Origin: an uncultured Oscillospiraceae bacterium
GTDB taxonomy: Bacteria > Bacillota > Clostridia > Oscillospirales > Oscillospiraceae
Assembly (NCBI GenBank): GCA_934655935.1
Contig: CAKUHJ010000023.1
Span: 1-19,558, forward strand
Direction of reading: 5' to 3'
Length of the DNA: 19,558 nt
Shown: in pieces, positions 8,455 through 14,947 of the stretch
How positions within the stretch are numbered: position 1 is the stretch's first letter
Layout of the letters: the number at the start of each line of letters is the position of its first letter
The notes under the pieces: generated by a model
What the model was told of the DNA's origin: nothing
Databases searched by the model: none
What the model saw: only the letters and a program-made list of their open reading frames with translations
Program-made: the position numbers and the translations under genes

Positions 8455-8472
8455 ACTGGAAACGTTTCCAGT
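8455..8472. promoter_or_regulatory. LacI/MalR-type operator O1 (perfect palindrome)
   Basis: ACTGGAAACGTTTCCAGT is a perfect 18-bp inverted repeat with the central CG typical of LacI-family sites. It begins a few bases downstream of the expected transcription start of the sugar operon, a position that blocks initiation or early elongation. The operon's own LacI-type regulator is the natural ligand. It matches 12 of 14 cre positions, so CcpA binding is also possible. Confidence 0.85.
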
Positions 8473-8484
8473 TCTTACGTATAT

Positions 8485-8513
8485 ATTATACATCATTTTT
8501 TTCATTTCAGGCA
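8485..8513 (-). promoter_or_regulatory. Promoter of the maltodextrin operon
   Basis: On the minus strand a perfect TATAAT lies at 8490-8485. At 17-bp spacing the -35 is poor (TGCCTG, 8513-8508). An A/T-tract-rich stretch farther upstream (about 8519-8545) could act as an UP element. The expected start near 8478 leaves a leader of about 66 nt containing operator O1. The weak -35 with a perfect -10 suggests help from an activator or the A-tracts. Confidence 0.6.
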
Positions 8514-8581
8514 GGCGAATTTTGGTTTTTTTAAATTTTCAGCGTTTTGTATGATTGCAGGCTATGTTTTTTGTGCAATGT

Positions 8582-8599
8582 ATTGAAAACGTTTCCAGT
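8582..8599. promoter_or_regulatory. Second operator O2, close to the CcpA cre consensus
   Basis: The imperfect palindrome ATTGAAAACGTTTCCAGT shares the right half and centre of O1. It matches 13 of 14 positions of the cre consensus TGWAANCGNTNWCA. It lies upstream of the sugar-operon promoter and just upstream of the DUF624 -35 box. The centre-to-centre distance to O1 is 127 bp, about 12 helical turns. It may be an auxiliary operator for looping, a CcpA site, or both. Confidence 0.7.
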
Positions 8600-8616
8600 C
8601 TTGCTTCAACTGCCTC

Positions 8617-8645
8617 TTGCGCTTTGCGCCTGCATCCGCTATGAT
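8617..8645 (+). promoter_or_regulatory. Promoter of the DUF624-DUF1653 genes
   Basis: TTGCGC (8617-8622), a 17-bp spacer and TATGAT (8640-8645) precede the DUF624 start by 27 bp. The -35 matches consensus only in its first three bases. Operator O2 ends 17 bp before the -35 box, so the same repressor could affect this divergent unit. The whole 8412-8672 gap is regulatory and no gene was seen in it. Confidence 0.5.
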
Positions 8646-8672
8646 GATAAAAAACATATGCGAGGTGCAGCT

Positions 8673-9335
8673 ATGGGCCGGATTTTTCAGCTCGATTCGC
8701 CGCTGATCCGTTTTCTGACGCGGGCGGCAGACCTTATCATTCTGAACGTTCTTTTTCTGATCTTCAGCCTGCCTGTTTTCACGCTGGGCGCTTCCCTCAC
8801 CGCCATGTACCGCGTCTGCCTGAATTTTTACGAGGACAAGGGCAGCTCTGTGGCGCGCATGTTCTGGGAGGCCTTCCGGGAAAACTTCAAAAAGGCGACG
8901 CTTGTATTCCTGATTCTCCTGCCGCCGACCGCGCTGGCCGTTTATGAAACCGCCGTCGCGCTCTCGGGCGCGCTCGGCACGCCCTGGCTGCTTGCGGTGT
9001 TTGTGCTGCCCCTTATTCTGGTCGTTTTCGTCCAGAGTTATGTATATCCGCTGAGCGCGCAATTTGAAAACAGCATCTGGCGGACCATCAAGAACGCGCT
9101 GCTGCTTTCCGTGGGCAATCTGCCGCGCTCGATTCTCATCGGCGCTCTGAATCTTCTGCCGTTTGTCCTGTTTCTGCTGCTGCCCGTGCAGTTCCTGCAG
9201 AGCAGCATCGTGTGGATCTTCGCGGGCTTTTCTCTGACCGCGTATCTCAACACCTGGTTCTTCCGCAGGATTTTCAAAAAGGTCATTCAGCTTACCGCCG
9301 CGGCAAACGGCGACAGTGAGGAGGCGTCGGAATGA
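8673..9335 (+). CDS. DUF624 (YesL-family) membrane protein
   Basis: 220 aa with about five hydrophobic segments (near residues 20-45, 75-95, 103-125, 145-172 and 177-198) and charged connecting loops. The N-terminal pattern, in which an early helix with a SLP turn is followed by GASLTAMYRV, is typical of DUF624. Proteins of this family are found next to CUT1 sugar transporters and glycan-utilisation genes; the molecular role is unknown. The ATG at 8673 is preceded by GAGGTG; an in-frame ATG at 8658 lacks such a site. The stop overlaps the start of the next gene (ATGA). Divergent placement from the maltodextrin operon with a shared control region suggests co-regulation with sugar uptake. Confidence 0.85.
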   Translation: MGRIFQLDSPLIRFLTRAADLIILNVLFLIFSLPVFTLGASLTAMYRVCLNFYEDKGSSVARMFWEAFRENFKKATLVFLILLPPTALAVYETAVALSGALGTPWLLAVFVLPLILVVFVQSYVYPLSAQFENSIWRTIKNALLLSVGNLPRSILIGALNLLPFVLFLLLPVQFLQSSIVWIFAGFSLTAYLNTWFFRRIFKKVIQLTAAANGDSEEASE

Positions 9336-9589
9336 ATCCGCTTCTGCGCGGACGGGTTTACCGTCATTTCAAGGGCGATTATTATCTTCTGGAGGATATC
9401 GCACGGCATTCGGAAACGGGAGAGGACTATGTCGTCTACCGCAAGCTCTACGGCGACGGCGGCCTCTGGGTCCGGCCCGCGGCCATGTTTGCAGGCGAGG
9501 TCGACCGGGAAAAATACCCGGACTGCACGCAGCGCTGCCGCTTCGAGCTGCAGGAAATCCCCTCCCGCGCCGGACACGGCGAACCCTGA
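9332..9589 (+). CDS. DUF1653 small protein
   Basis: 85 aa, soluble and without a signal peptide. It matches the DUF1653 pattern closely: G-x-VYRHFKG-x-YY near the start, a central IARHSETGEDYVVYRKLYG, then GLWVRP-x-xMF. The family's biochemical function is not known. Its start codon overlaps the DUF624 stop by four bases, so the two are probably translated from one mRNA, which ends at the terminator 27 bp downstream. The C-terminal 15 or so residues are not part of the conserved domain. Confidence 0.85.
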   Translation: MNPLLRGRVYRHFKGDYYLLEDIARHSETGEDYVVYRKLYGDGGLWVRPAAMFAGEVDREKYPDCTQRCRFELQEIPSRAGHGEP

Positions 9590-9615
9590 CCGTTTTATTA
9601 TTTTTTAAGTCTTAC

Positions 9616-9653
9616 GGGCCGGCATGCTTCAGCGTGCCGGCTCACCTTTTTTT
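9616..9653 (+). terminator. Intrinsic terminator after the DUF1653 gene
   Basis: A 12-bp stem (9616-9627 with 9632-9643, including two G:U pairs) closes a 4-nt loop and is followed by seven T at 9647-9653. This separates the DUF624-DUF1653 unit from the spore cluster. Confidence 0.85.
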
Positions 9654-9670
9654 CTCCGCCGCATAGAATA
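9643..9670 (+). promoter_or_regulatory. Possible sigma-K (late mother-cell) promoter of the spore cluster
   Basis: CATAGAATA at 9662-9670 fits the sigma-K -10 consensus CATAnnnTA exactly. CACC at 9643-9646 fits the loose -35 (mACm), with a 15-bp spacer, about one base shorter than usual. The -35 overlaps the preceding terminator. No good sigma-A promoter was seen here. The assignment rests on pattern matching plus the spore function of the genes downstream. Confidence 0.4.
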
Positions 9671-9708
9671 CAAGTGCGCAACAAATCCGGCTGCAAGGAG
9701 GAATGCAT

Positions 9709-10101
9709 ATGGCCGCGCACGGTACGGTTACCGTTTACGTCTATACCTCAGACGCGCAGATTCCACTGGAGGGTGCAGCTGTCACCATCACAAGGCGCCT
9801 TCCGGACGGCGCGCAGGAGCTGCTTGGTCTGCGCCTTACAAATTTTGACGGCTATACGGAGCCCGTCGACGTCCAGACGCCTCCCGCGGAGCAAAGCCAG
9901 AGCTTTCACGCGGGAGACGCGCCCTTCGCCAGCGTCGACCTGCGCGTACAGCTGCTGCACTACGGCTCCGTGCTGGTTCAGAACGCGCAGGTCTTCGCCG
10001 GACAGCAGACGCTGCAGGAGATGATGCTCGTCCCCACGCCGACGCTGCCGGAGAGCTACACGCGCCTTCAGGTTTTCGACGTGTCTGCCCAGGAGCTTTG
10101 A
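9709..10101 (+). CDS. SleC prodomain-like protein (carboxypeptidase regulatory-like fold)
   Basis: 130 aa, no signal peptide or membrane segment. The sequence has the beta-sandwich pattern GTVTVYVYTSDAQIPLEGAAVTITRR, then a TNFDGYTEPVDVQTP strand-turn and a C-terminal V-x-VFAGQQTLQEMMLVP strand. This resembles the N-terminal prodomain of clostridial SleC, the germination cortex-lytic enzyme, but here it is a gene of its own. AAGGAGG at 9695-9701 selects the ATG at 9709 (7-nt spacing) over the one at 9703. The catalytic-domain gene begins 10 bp after this stop. In SleC the prodomain is removed by Csp protease to activate the enzyme. A separate protein could act as an inhibitor or chaperone in trans; that role is inference. 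Confidence 0.7.
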   Translation: MAAHGTVTVYVYTSDAQIPLEGAAVTITRRLPDGAQELLGLRLTNFDGYTEPVDVQTPPAEQSQSFHAGDAPFASVDLRVQLLHYGSVLVQNAQVFAGQQTLQEMMLVPTPTLPESYTRLQVFDVSAQEL

Positions 10102-10111
10102 GGAGGTATGT

Positions 10112-11362
10112 ATGCCGACGGTTCTTCCCTACATCCCGACGAATATCACCGTACATCTCGGCGCGCCGGCCGCGCAGGCCCGGAACGTCACCGTTTCCTT
10201 CAGCGAATATGTCAAAAACGTCGTTTCCAGCGAAATCTATCCGACCTGGGAGCCTGCGGCGCTGCGCGCAAACACGCTGGCCGTTATTTCCTACGCGCTC
10301 AACCGTGTCTATACCGAGCATTACCGCAGCCGCGGCTATGATTTCGACATCACAAGCTCCACCAGCGTGGACCAGAAATTCATAGAGGGACGGAATTTCT
10401 TTGAAAACATCGCCGTCCTGGTCGACGAGCTCTACACGGACTATCTTCGCAGGGCGGGCTTTGTCGAGCCGCTTGCCGCGAAATTCTGCAACGGCGTGAG
10501 CGTCAGCTGCGACGGCATGAGCCAGTGGGGCTCCCAGGAGCTTGCGCAGGAGGGAGAAAACAGCGTGCAGATTTTAAGGCGCTACTACGGAGACGACACG
10601 CAGATTGTCGTGGGCGCGCCGGTTCAGGAGCCTGCGGAATCCTATCCGGGCACGCCGCTGCGCGCCGGAGACGTCGGCGTGAACGTCACCGTGATTCAGG
10701 TCTCCCTGAACCGGGTCTCGCAGAACTATCCAGCCATCCCGAAGATTCCGGTCGACGCCATTTTCGGCGAGGCGACGGAGCAGGCCGTGCGCGCCTTCCA
10801 GTCCATCTTCTCGCTCAGCGTCGACGGGATTGTCGGCCAGGCCACCTGGTACCGCCTGGTCCAGATTTACGTTGCGGTCACAAAGCTCTCCGAGCTTCGT
10901 TCCGAAGGGCAGACCTTTGTCGGCTTCAGCTGGGAGGCCCCCGCCTCGCTCACCCCCGGGGACGTCGGCGTGCAGGTGACGCATCTGCAGTATATGCTCT
11001 CGGTTCTTGCGCAGTTTATTTCCGAGGTTCCGGAGCCGCCTGTCTCCGGAAGCTACGGCGAGGAAACCCGGCAGGCCGTAGCCGCGTTTCAGACCTACGC
11101 GCAGCTGCCGGCCACGGGGAATGTGGACGTCGATACCTGGGAGGCCGTCTACGCGCAGTATGCCGGAATTTCCCAGACCATTTTCCAGAACCAGGAGCTG
11201 TTTCCGCTCACGCCCGCTTCCGCAGTTTCCGCCTCCGCGCAGGGCGGCTCCGGGCTGCCGCAGGGCTATGACCGTGCGCTCGGCTACCAGGACACGACGC
11301 GCTTTCTTCAGTACCCCGGCACGGCGCTTGCCAGCGGAATGCGGGATGAGGAGGTGTTCTGA
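10112..11362 (+). CDS. sleC: SleC-like spore cortex-lytic protein: SpoIID-like domain plus two PG-binding domains
   Basis: 416 aa without a signal peptide. Residues about 30-175 form a SpoIID/LytB-like lytic transglycosylase domain of the SleC type. EYVKNVVSSEIYPTW contains the candidate catalytic Glu (E41), followed by ALRANTLAVISYALNRVYTE. A GMSQWGSQELAQEG motif then leads into ILRRYYG. The zinc-binding Cys/His of true SpoIID are not seen; DITSSTSVDQKF stands in that place, as in SleC. Two peptidoglycan-binding domains (PF01471 type) follow at about 186-254 and 283-352, then a low-complexity Ser/Ala/Gln/Gly tail. SleC usually has one. AGGAGGT at 10101-10107 gives only 4-nt spacing to this ATG. 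The SleC prodomain is missing but is encoded by the preceding gene. It probably degrades cortex peptidoglycan during germination. Confidence 0.8.
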   Translation: MPTVLPYIPTNITVHLGAPAAQARNVTVSFSEYVKNVVSSEIYPTWEPAALRANTLAVISYALNRVYTEHYRSRGYDFDITSSTSVDQKFIEGRNFFENIAVLVDELYTDYLRRAGFVEPLAAKFCNGVSVSCDGMSQWGSQELAQEGENSVQILRRYYGDDTQIVVGAPVQEPAESYPGTPLRAGDVGVNVTVIQVSLNRVSQNYPAIPKIPVDAIFGEATEQAVRAFQSIFSLSVDGIVGQATWYRLVQIYVAVTKLSELRSEGQTFVGFSWEAPASLTPGDVGVQVTHLQYMLSVLAQFISEVPEPPVSGSYGEETRQAVAAFQTYAQLPATGNVDVDTWEAVYAQYAGISQTIFQNQELFPLTPASAVSASAQGGSGLPQGYDRALGYQDTTRFLQYPGTALASGMRDEEVF

Positions 11363-11877
11363 TGCAGCGCTATCTTCGAAGGCCCATCCGCAGTCTTCAG
11401 ACCATGCTGCGCCTGCTTTCCCGGTCTGAGGACGTCTACGCCAGCGTCATCCCCGACGGAGTCTACGGTCCTGTCACGGCAGCCGCCGTCTCCGCGTTTC
11501 AGGAGCAGGCACGCCTCCCCGTCACCGGCGTGACGGACTATGCCACCTGGAACCGGATTGTCAGCGCATACCTTGCCCGGCTTCCGGCCATGGCGCTTCC
11601 CGCGCCGATTCTGATCCGCTCCGAACCGCAGCAGTGCATCGCGCCGGGCGAAAAGAATTCCCATGTTTACCTTGCCCAGAGCATGCTCCGGGTCCTGGGT
11701 GAAAGCTACCGCGGCGTTCCGGACGTGGACATCAGCGGCACGCTCGATGAAAAAAGTGTCCGCTGCCTCATGTGGCTGCAGAAAAAATCCGGCCTTCCGG
11801 AAAACGGCGTTCTGGACGCGGTAACCTGGCAGCACCTGACAAAGCTCTACGATCTGATTTCCGGCAACGGCAGCTGA
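11362..11877 (+). CDS. Peptidoglycan-binding domain protein (two PF01471-type domains)
   Basis: 171 aa, built almost entirely of two peptidoglycan-binding modules, at about residues 10-70 (SVIPDGVYGPVTAAAVSAFQ, then a TW pair) and 103-163 (GTLDEKSVRCLMWLQKKSG, then VTWQHL). There is no catalytic domain, signal peptide or membrane segment. Its start overlaps the stop of the SleC-like gene by one base (TGATG), with GAGGAGGTG just upstream, so translation is coupled. It probably binds the same cortex as the SleC-like enzyme, as a targeting or structural partner; no function is proven. No convincing terminator follows. Confidence 0.8.
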   Translation: MQRYLRRPIRSLQTMLRLLSRSEDVYASVIPDGVYGPVTAAAVSAFQEQARLPVTGVTDYATWNRIVSAYLARLPAMALPAPILIRSEPQQCIAPGEKNSHVYLAQSMLRVLGESYRGVPDVDISGTLDEKSVRCLMWLQKKSGLPENGVLDAVTWQHLTKLYDLISGNGS

Positions 11878-11927
11878 TATCCGGAGCAGGCGGCGCTTTC
11901 GTCATGCCGGCTTTTTCGGCGCGCGGC

Positions 11928-11956
11928 TTGCCGAAGACGGCAAAATCTGATATGAT
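11928..11956 (+). promoter_or_regulatory. Sigma-A-type promoter of the acetate kinase gene
   Basis: TTGCCG (11928-11933), a 17-bp spacer and TATGAT (11951-11956) match consensus at 4/6 and 5/6 positions. The expected start near 11963 precedes AAAAGGAG at 11974-11981. This suggests expression separate from the sporulation cluster upstream. Confidence 0.6.
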
Positions 11957-11990
11957 AAGAAAACTGTCTATACAAAAGGAGTCCCTGCCC

Positions 11991-13184
11991 GTGAAAATTC
12001 TGATCTGCAACGTTGGAAGCACCTCTTTGAAATATCAGCTTCTGGATATGGAGTCTGAAACCGTCCTCGCCTCCGGCGGCGCCGAGCGCGTCGGAAGGGA
12101 AAACGGCAGCTTCTATGCCAGAACGCCCGCTTCAGGCGAGGAACTCCGGGAGCAGGCCCGCTTCCCGTCGCACGCGGAGGCCATCGCCAGGATGCTGCGC
12201 CAGCTGCACGAAACCGTCCTTCCGGACCTTGGCGCGCTTGCGTGCGTGGGCTTCAAGGTCGTGCACGCGCGCGGCATCAGCGGCGTACAGCTGCTGACAG
12301 AAGAGGTCCTGCAGAAAATGGAGGCCTTCAACTGCGTGGCCCCCGCGCACAATCCGCCCTACCTTTCCGCCATCCGCCAGTTCCGGACGCTGCTTCCCGG
12401 CACGCCGCTCATCGGCGCGTTTGAAACCGCCTTCCATGCGGATATGCCGGACGAGGCGAAGCTCTACAGCATTCCGCTCGAGCTCAGCCGCAGGTATCAG
12501 ATCCGCCGCTACGGCTTTCACGGCGCTTCGCTGCAGTATCTGACCGAGTGGACGCAGTGCGCCATGGAGCGCGAGGATATCCGCCTGGTTGCGTGCCATC
12601 TGGGCGGAAGCAGCAGCGTCTGCGCCGTCAAAAACGGAAAAAGCATCGACACCAGCATGGGCCTTGGCCTGCAGTGCGGCCTGCCGCAGAACAACCGCTG
12701 CGGCGATCTGGACCCCTATGCAGTGTTCTACCTGATGGAGGAGGGCGGCATGTCGGAAGCCGAAGTCCGGGCGCTGCTGGAAACAAAAAGCGGACTGCTC
12801 GGCCTTTCCGGCGGCGTCGGGAATGATCTGCGCGATCTGGAGGCGGCCGCAGAGGCCGGGAACGACGACGCGCTGCTTGCAATCCGCTGCTACTGCTACG
12901 CCATCAAAAAATATATCGGCGCTTACGCCGCCGCGATGGGCGGGCTGGACGCCATCGCCTTTGGCGGCGGTATCGGCCGCGGAAGCGCGCTGGTGCGCGC
13001 GATGAGCCTTTCCGGGCTGGAATTCCTCGGCGTGCGGCTTGACGGCTTTCAGAACCGCACCGCGCTCGGCGGCATGGACATTTCCCTGCCGGACAGTCCC
13101 GTCCGCATTTTTGTCATCGACACCAACGAGGAGCTCATCGTCGCGCGCAAGGCTGCGGCGCTGCTGCGCGGCGAGGCCGGATAA
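11991..13184 (+). CDS. ackA: Acetate/propionate-family kinase, divergent active site
   Basis: 397 aa, normal length for acetate kinase, which converts acyl phosphate and ADP to the acid and ATP. Family landmarks are present: N7 in NVGSTSLK, VAPAHNPP, H177 in RRYGFHG, DTSMG, R236 in NRCGDLDP, and TNEE (E380/E381). Several usually fixed residues differ. The arginine of HRVVHGG is K89 (FKVVHARG), the catalytic Asp of FDTAFH is E145 (FETAFH), HLGNGSS reads HLGGSSS (G206), TPLEGL reads LGLQCGL, and GIGEN reads GIGRG (R330). The fold is clearly of the family, but the substrate may not be acetate. The GTG at 11991 has AAAGGAGT upstream; no ATG fits. No phosphotransacetylase gene is adjacent. Confidence 0.8.
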   Translation: MKILICNVGSTSLKYQLLDMESETVLASGGAERVGRENGSFYARTPASGEELREQARFPSHAEAIARMLRQLHETVLPDLGALACVGFKVVHARGISGVQLLTEEVLQKMEAFNCVAPAHNPPYLSAIRQFRTLLPGTPLIGAFETAFHADMPDEAKLYSIPLELSRRYQIRRYGFHGASLQYLTEWTQCAMEREDIRLVACHLGGSSSVCAVKNGKSIDTSMGLGLQCGLPQNNRCGDLDPYAVFYLMEEGGMSEAEVRALLETKSGLLGLSGGVGNDLRDLEAAAEAGNDDALLAIRCYCYAIKKYIGAYAAAMGGLDAIAFGGGIGRGSALVRAMSLSGLEFLGVRLDGFQNRTALGGMDISLPDSPVRIFVIDTNEELIVARKAAALLRGEAG

Positions 13185-13221
13185 GCGCGGCTTTCCGGCA
13201 GAACCACAAAACAATTTTTTA
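13176..13221 (+). terminator. Weak terminator-like hairpin after the acetate kinase gene
   Basis: GCCGGA (13176-13181) pairs with TCCGGC (13194-13199), with an inner AAGC/GCTT stem and a 3-nt loop. The arms span the stop codon. The six-T run (13216-13221) lies 16 nt further on, too far for a standard terminator. The rest of 13185-13396 is AT-rich promoter and leader DNA; no riboswitch or small gene was recognised. Confidence 0.25.
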
Positions 13222-13294
13222 GGATAACTAATTTTTTGTCTGTTTTCGATAAGAATCCGCTTCTCTTTTTTACAAATTGCCAATTGCGTTTTCA

Positions 13295-13323
13295 TTTACT
13301 AATGTAAAAAAATGTGCTACAAT
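13295..13323 (+). promoter_or_regulatory. Extended -10 promoter of the nucleoside transporter operon
   Basis: TTTACT (13295-13300), a 17-bp spacer and TACAAT (13318-13323) with an upstream TG (13315-13316) form an extended -10 promoter in AT-rich DNA. The expected start is near 13330, giving a leader of about 75 nt with only a small 6-bp hairpin (13350-13355 with 13364-13369). Confidence 0.7.
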
Positions 13324-13405
13324 GAATGTTAATTCAGCAAGGAATCGCATTTCGCCCGCTCCCGCGAAAAGGTGCATGCAGCCTTGAACAGAAAGGATGA
13401 CAGCC

Positions 13406-14947
13406 TTGGATAAAACTGTTTGCGCAATCGAACTGAAAAACATCACCAAACGCTTTGGCAAGGTCGTCGCAAACGACGGCGTCTGCCTGAGTCTGCGCTA
13501 CGGCCAGATTCTCTCCCTGCTCGGAGAAAACGGCAGCGGCAAAACCACACTGATGAACATGCTCGCGGGAATTTATTTCCCGGACGAGGGCGAAATCTTT
13601 GTAAACGGCAAGCCGGTTTCCATCCGCAGCCCGAAGGACGCCTTTGACAATCACATCGGCATGATTCATCAGCACTACAAGCTTGTCGACGTCTTCACCG
13701 CCGCGCAGAATATCGTCCTGGGTCTCGACGAGGGCGGCAAGCTCGACATCGCGGCGACGAACCAGCGCGTGCGCGAAATCTGTGAGCGCTACGGCTTCGA
13801 CATCGATCCCACGCAGAAAATTTACGACATGTCGGTTTCGCAGAAGCAGACCGTCGAAATTGTCAAAATGCTCTACCGCGGCGCGGACATCCTGATTCTG
13901 GACGAGCCGACCGCCGTTCTGACGCCGCAGGAAACGGACAAGCTCTTCGCCGTTCTGCGCAATATGCGCGACGACGGCAAGGCCATCGTCATCATCACGC
14001 ACAAGCTGCATGAGGTGATGGCGCTTTCCGACCAGGTCGCGGTCCTGCGCAAGGGCAAATACATCGGAACCGTCAACACCAGCGAAACAAGCCCCCAGGC
14101 GCTGACCGACATGATGGTCGGCCACACGGTTACGCTGAACATCGACCGGCCGAAGCACGAGCATCCCGAGCCCCGGCTGGAGATTCAGGATCTGACCTGC
14201 TTTGACGCAGAGGGCGTGGCAAAGCTCGACCATGTCAGCTTCACGGCGATGGGCGGCGAGATTCTCGGCATTGCCGGCATTGCCGGCTCCGGCCAGAAGG
14301 AGCTTCTGGAGGCCATCGCCGGGCTCTGCCCGATTGCGGAGGGCTCGATCCGCTACACCCCGGAGGACAAGCCTGCGCTGCAGCTGGTGGGAAAGACGCC
14401 GATGCAGATCAAGAAGGCCGGCGTCTCCCTCGCCTTCGTTCCGGAGGACCGGCTTGGCATGGGCCTGGTCGGCTCGATGGGCATGACCGGCAATATGATG
14501 CTCCGCTCCTGGAAAAAGGGCCGGCACGCCTTTGTCGAGCGCAAGGACCCCAACGAGCTTGCCCTTCGGATCTGGAAGGAGCTTGACGTGGTCACGCCGA
14601 GCGTGGATTTCCCCGTCCGCCGCATGTCCGGCGGCAATGTGCAGAAGGTGCTCGTCGGCCGTGAGATTGCGACAAATCCGTCCGTTCTCATGTCCGCCTA
14701 CGCGGTGCGCGGCCTGGACATCAACACATCCTATACCATTTACAATCTCATGACGGCGCAGAAGATGAAGGGCGTCGCCGTGATTTACGTCGGCGAGGAT
14801 CTGGACGTGCTGCTTGAGCTGTGCGACCGGATTCTGGTGCTCTGCGGCGGCAAGCTCTCCGGCGTCGTCGACGCGCGCACCGCAACAAAGGAGCAGCTTG
14901 GCCTGCTCATGACCCGCGTCGGCGGAAAGGAGGCTGAAACCGTATGA
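13406..14947 (+). CDS. nupO: Nucleoside ABC transporter ATPase (NupO/YufO type)
   Basis: 513 aa, two ATP-binding halves in one chain, as in the BMP-dependent nucleoside importers and RbsA-like ATPases. The first half has Walker A GENGSGKTT (40-48), an SVSQKQ signature and Walker B with D166/E167 (ILILDEPTA). The second half has the degenerate Walker A usual in this family (AGIAGSGQKE, 293-299), SGGN at 408-411 and AVRGLDI. The ATG at 13397 directly abuts AGAAAGG with no spacing. The in-frame TTG at 13406 sits 7 nt after AAAGGAT, so I prefer it; the protein then begins with the family-like DKTVCAIELKNITKRFG. It is the first gene of an overlapping three-gene operon. It energises uptake of nucleosides. 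Confidence 0.9.
   Translation: MDKTVCAIELKNITKRFGKVVANDGVCLSLRYGQILSLLGENGSGKTTLMNMLAGIYFPDEGEIFVNGKPVSIRSPKDAFDNHIGMIHQHYKLVDVFTAAQNIVLGLDEGGKLDIAATNQRVREICERYGFDIDPTQKIYDMSVSQKQTVEIVKMLYRGADILILDEPTAVLTPQETDKLFAVLRNMRDDGKAIVIITHKLHEVMALSDQVAVLRKGKYIGTVNTSETSPQALTDMMVGHTVTLNIDRPKHEHPEPRLEIQDLTCFDAEGVAKLDHVSFTAMGGEILGIAGIAGSGQKELLEAIAGLCPIAEGSIRYTPEDKPALQLVGKTPMQIKKAGVSLAFVPEDRLGMGLVGSMGMTGNMMLRSWKKGRHAFVERKDPNELALRIWKELDVVTPSVDFPVRRMSGGNVQKVLVGREIATNPSVLMSAYAVRGLDINTSYTIYNLMTAQKMKGVAVIYVGEDLDVLLELCDRILVLCGGKLSGVVDARTATKEQLGLLMTRVGGKEAETV

Noticed and set aside
11928..11943. TTGCCG/CGGCAA hairpin after the spore cluster, considered as a terminator
   Set aside because: No T-run follows and its left arm is the -35 box of the acetate kinase promoter, which explains it better.
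13324..13396. Possible purine riboswitch in the leader of the nucleoside transporter operon
   Set aside because: Only a 6-bp hairpin is visible; none of the conserved purine-riboswitch junction or loop sequences were recognised, and no terminator or anti-terminator pair.
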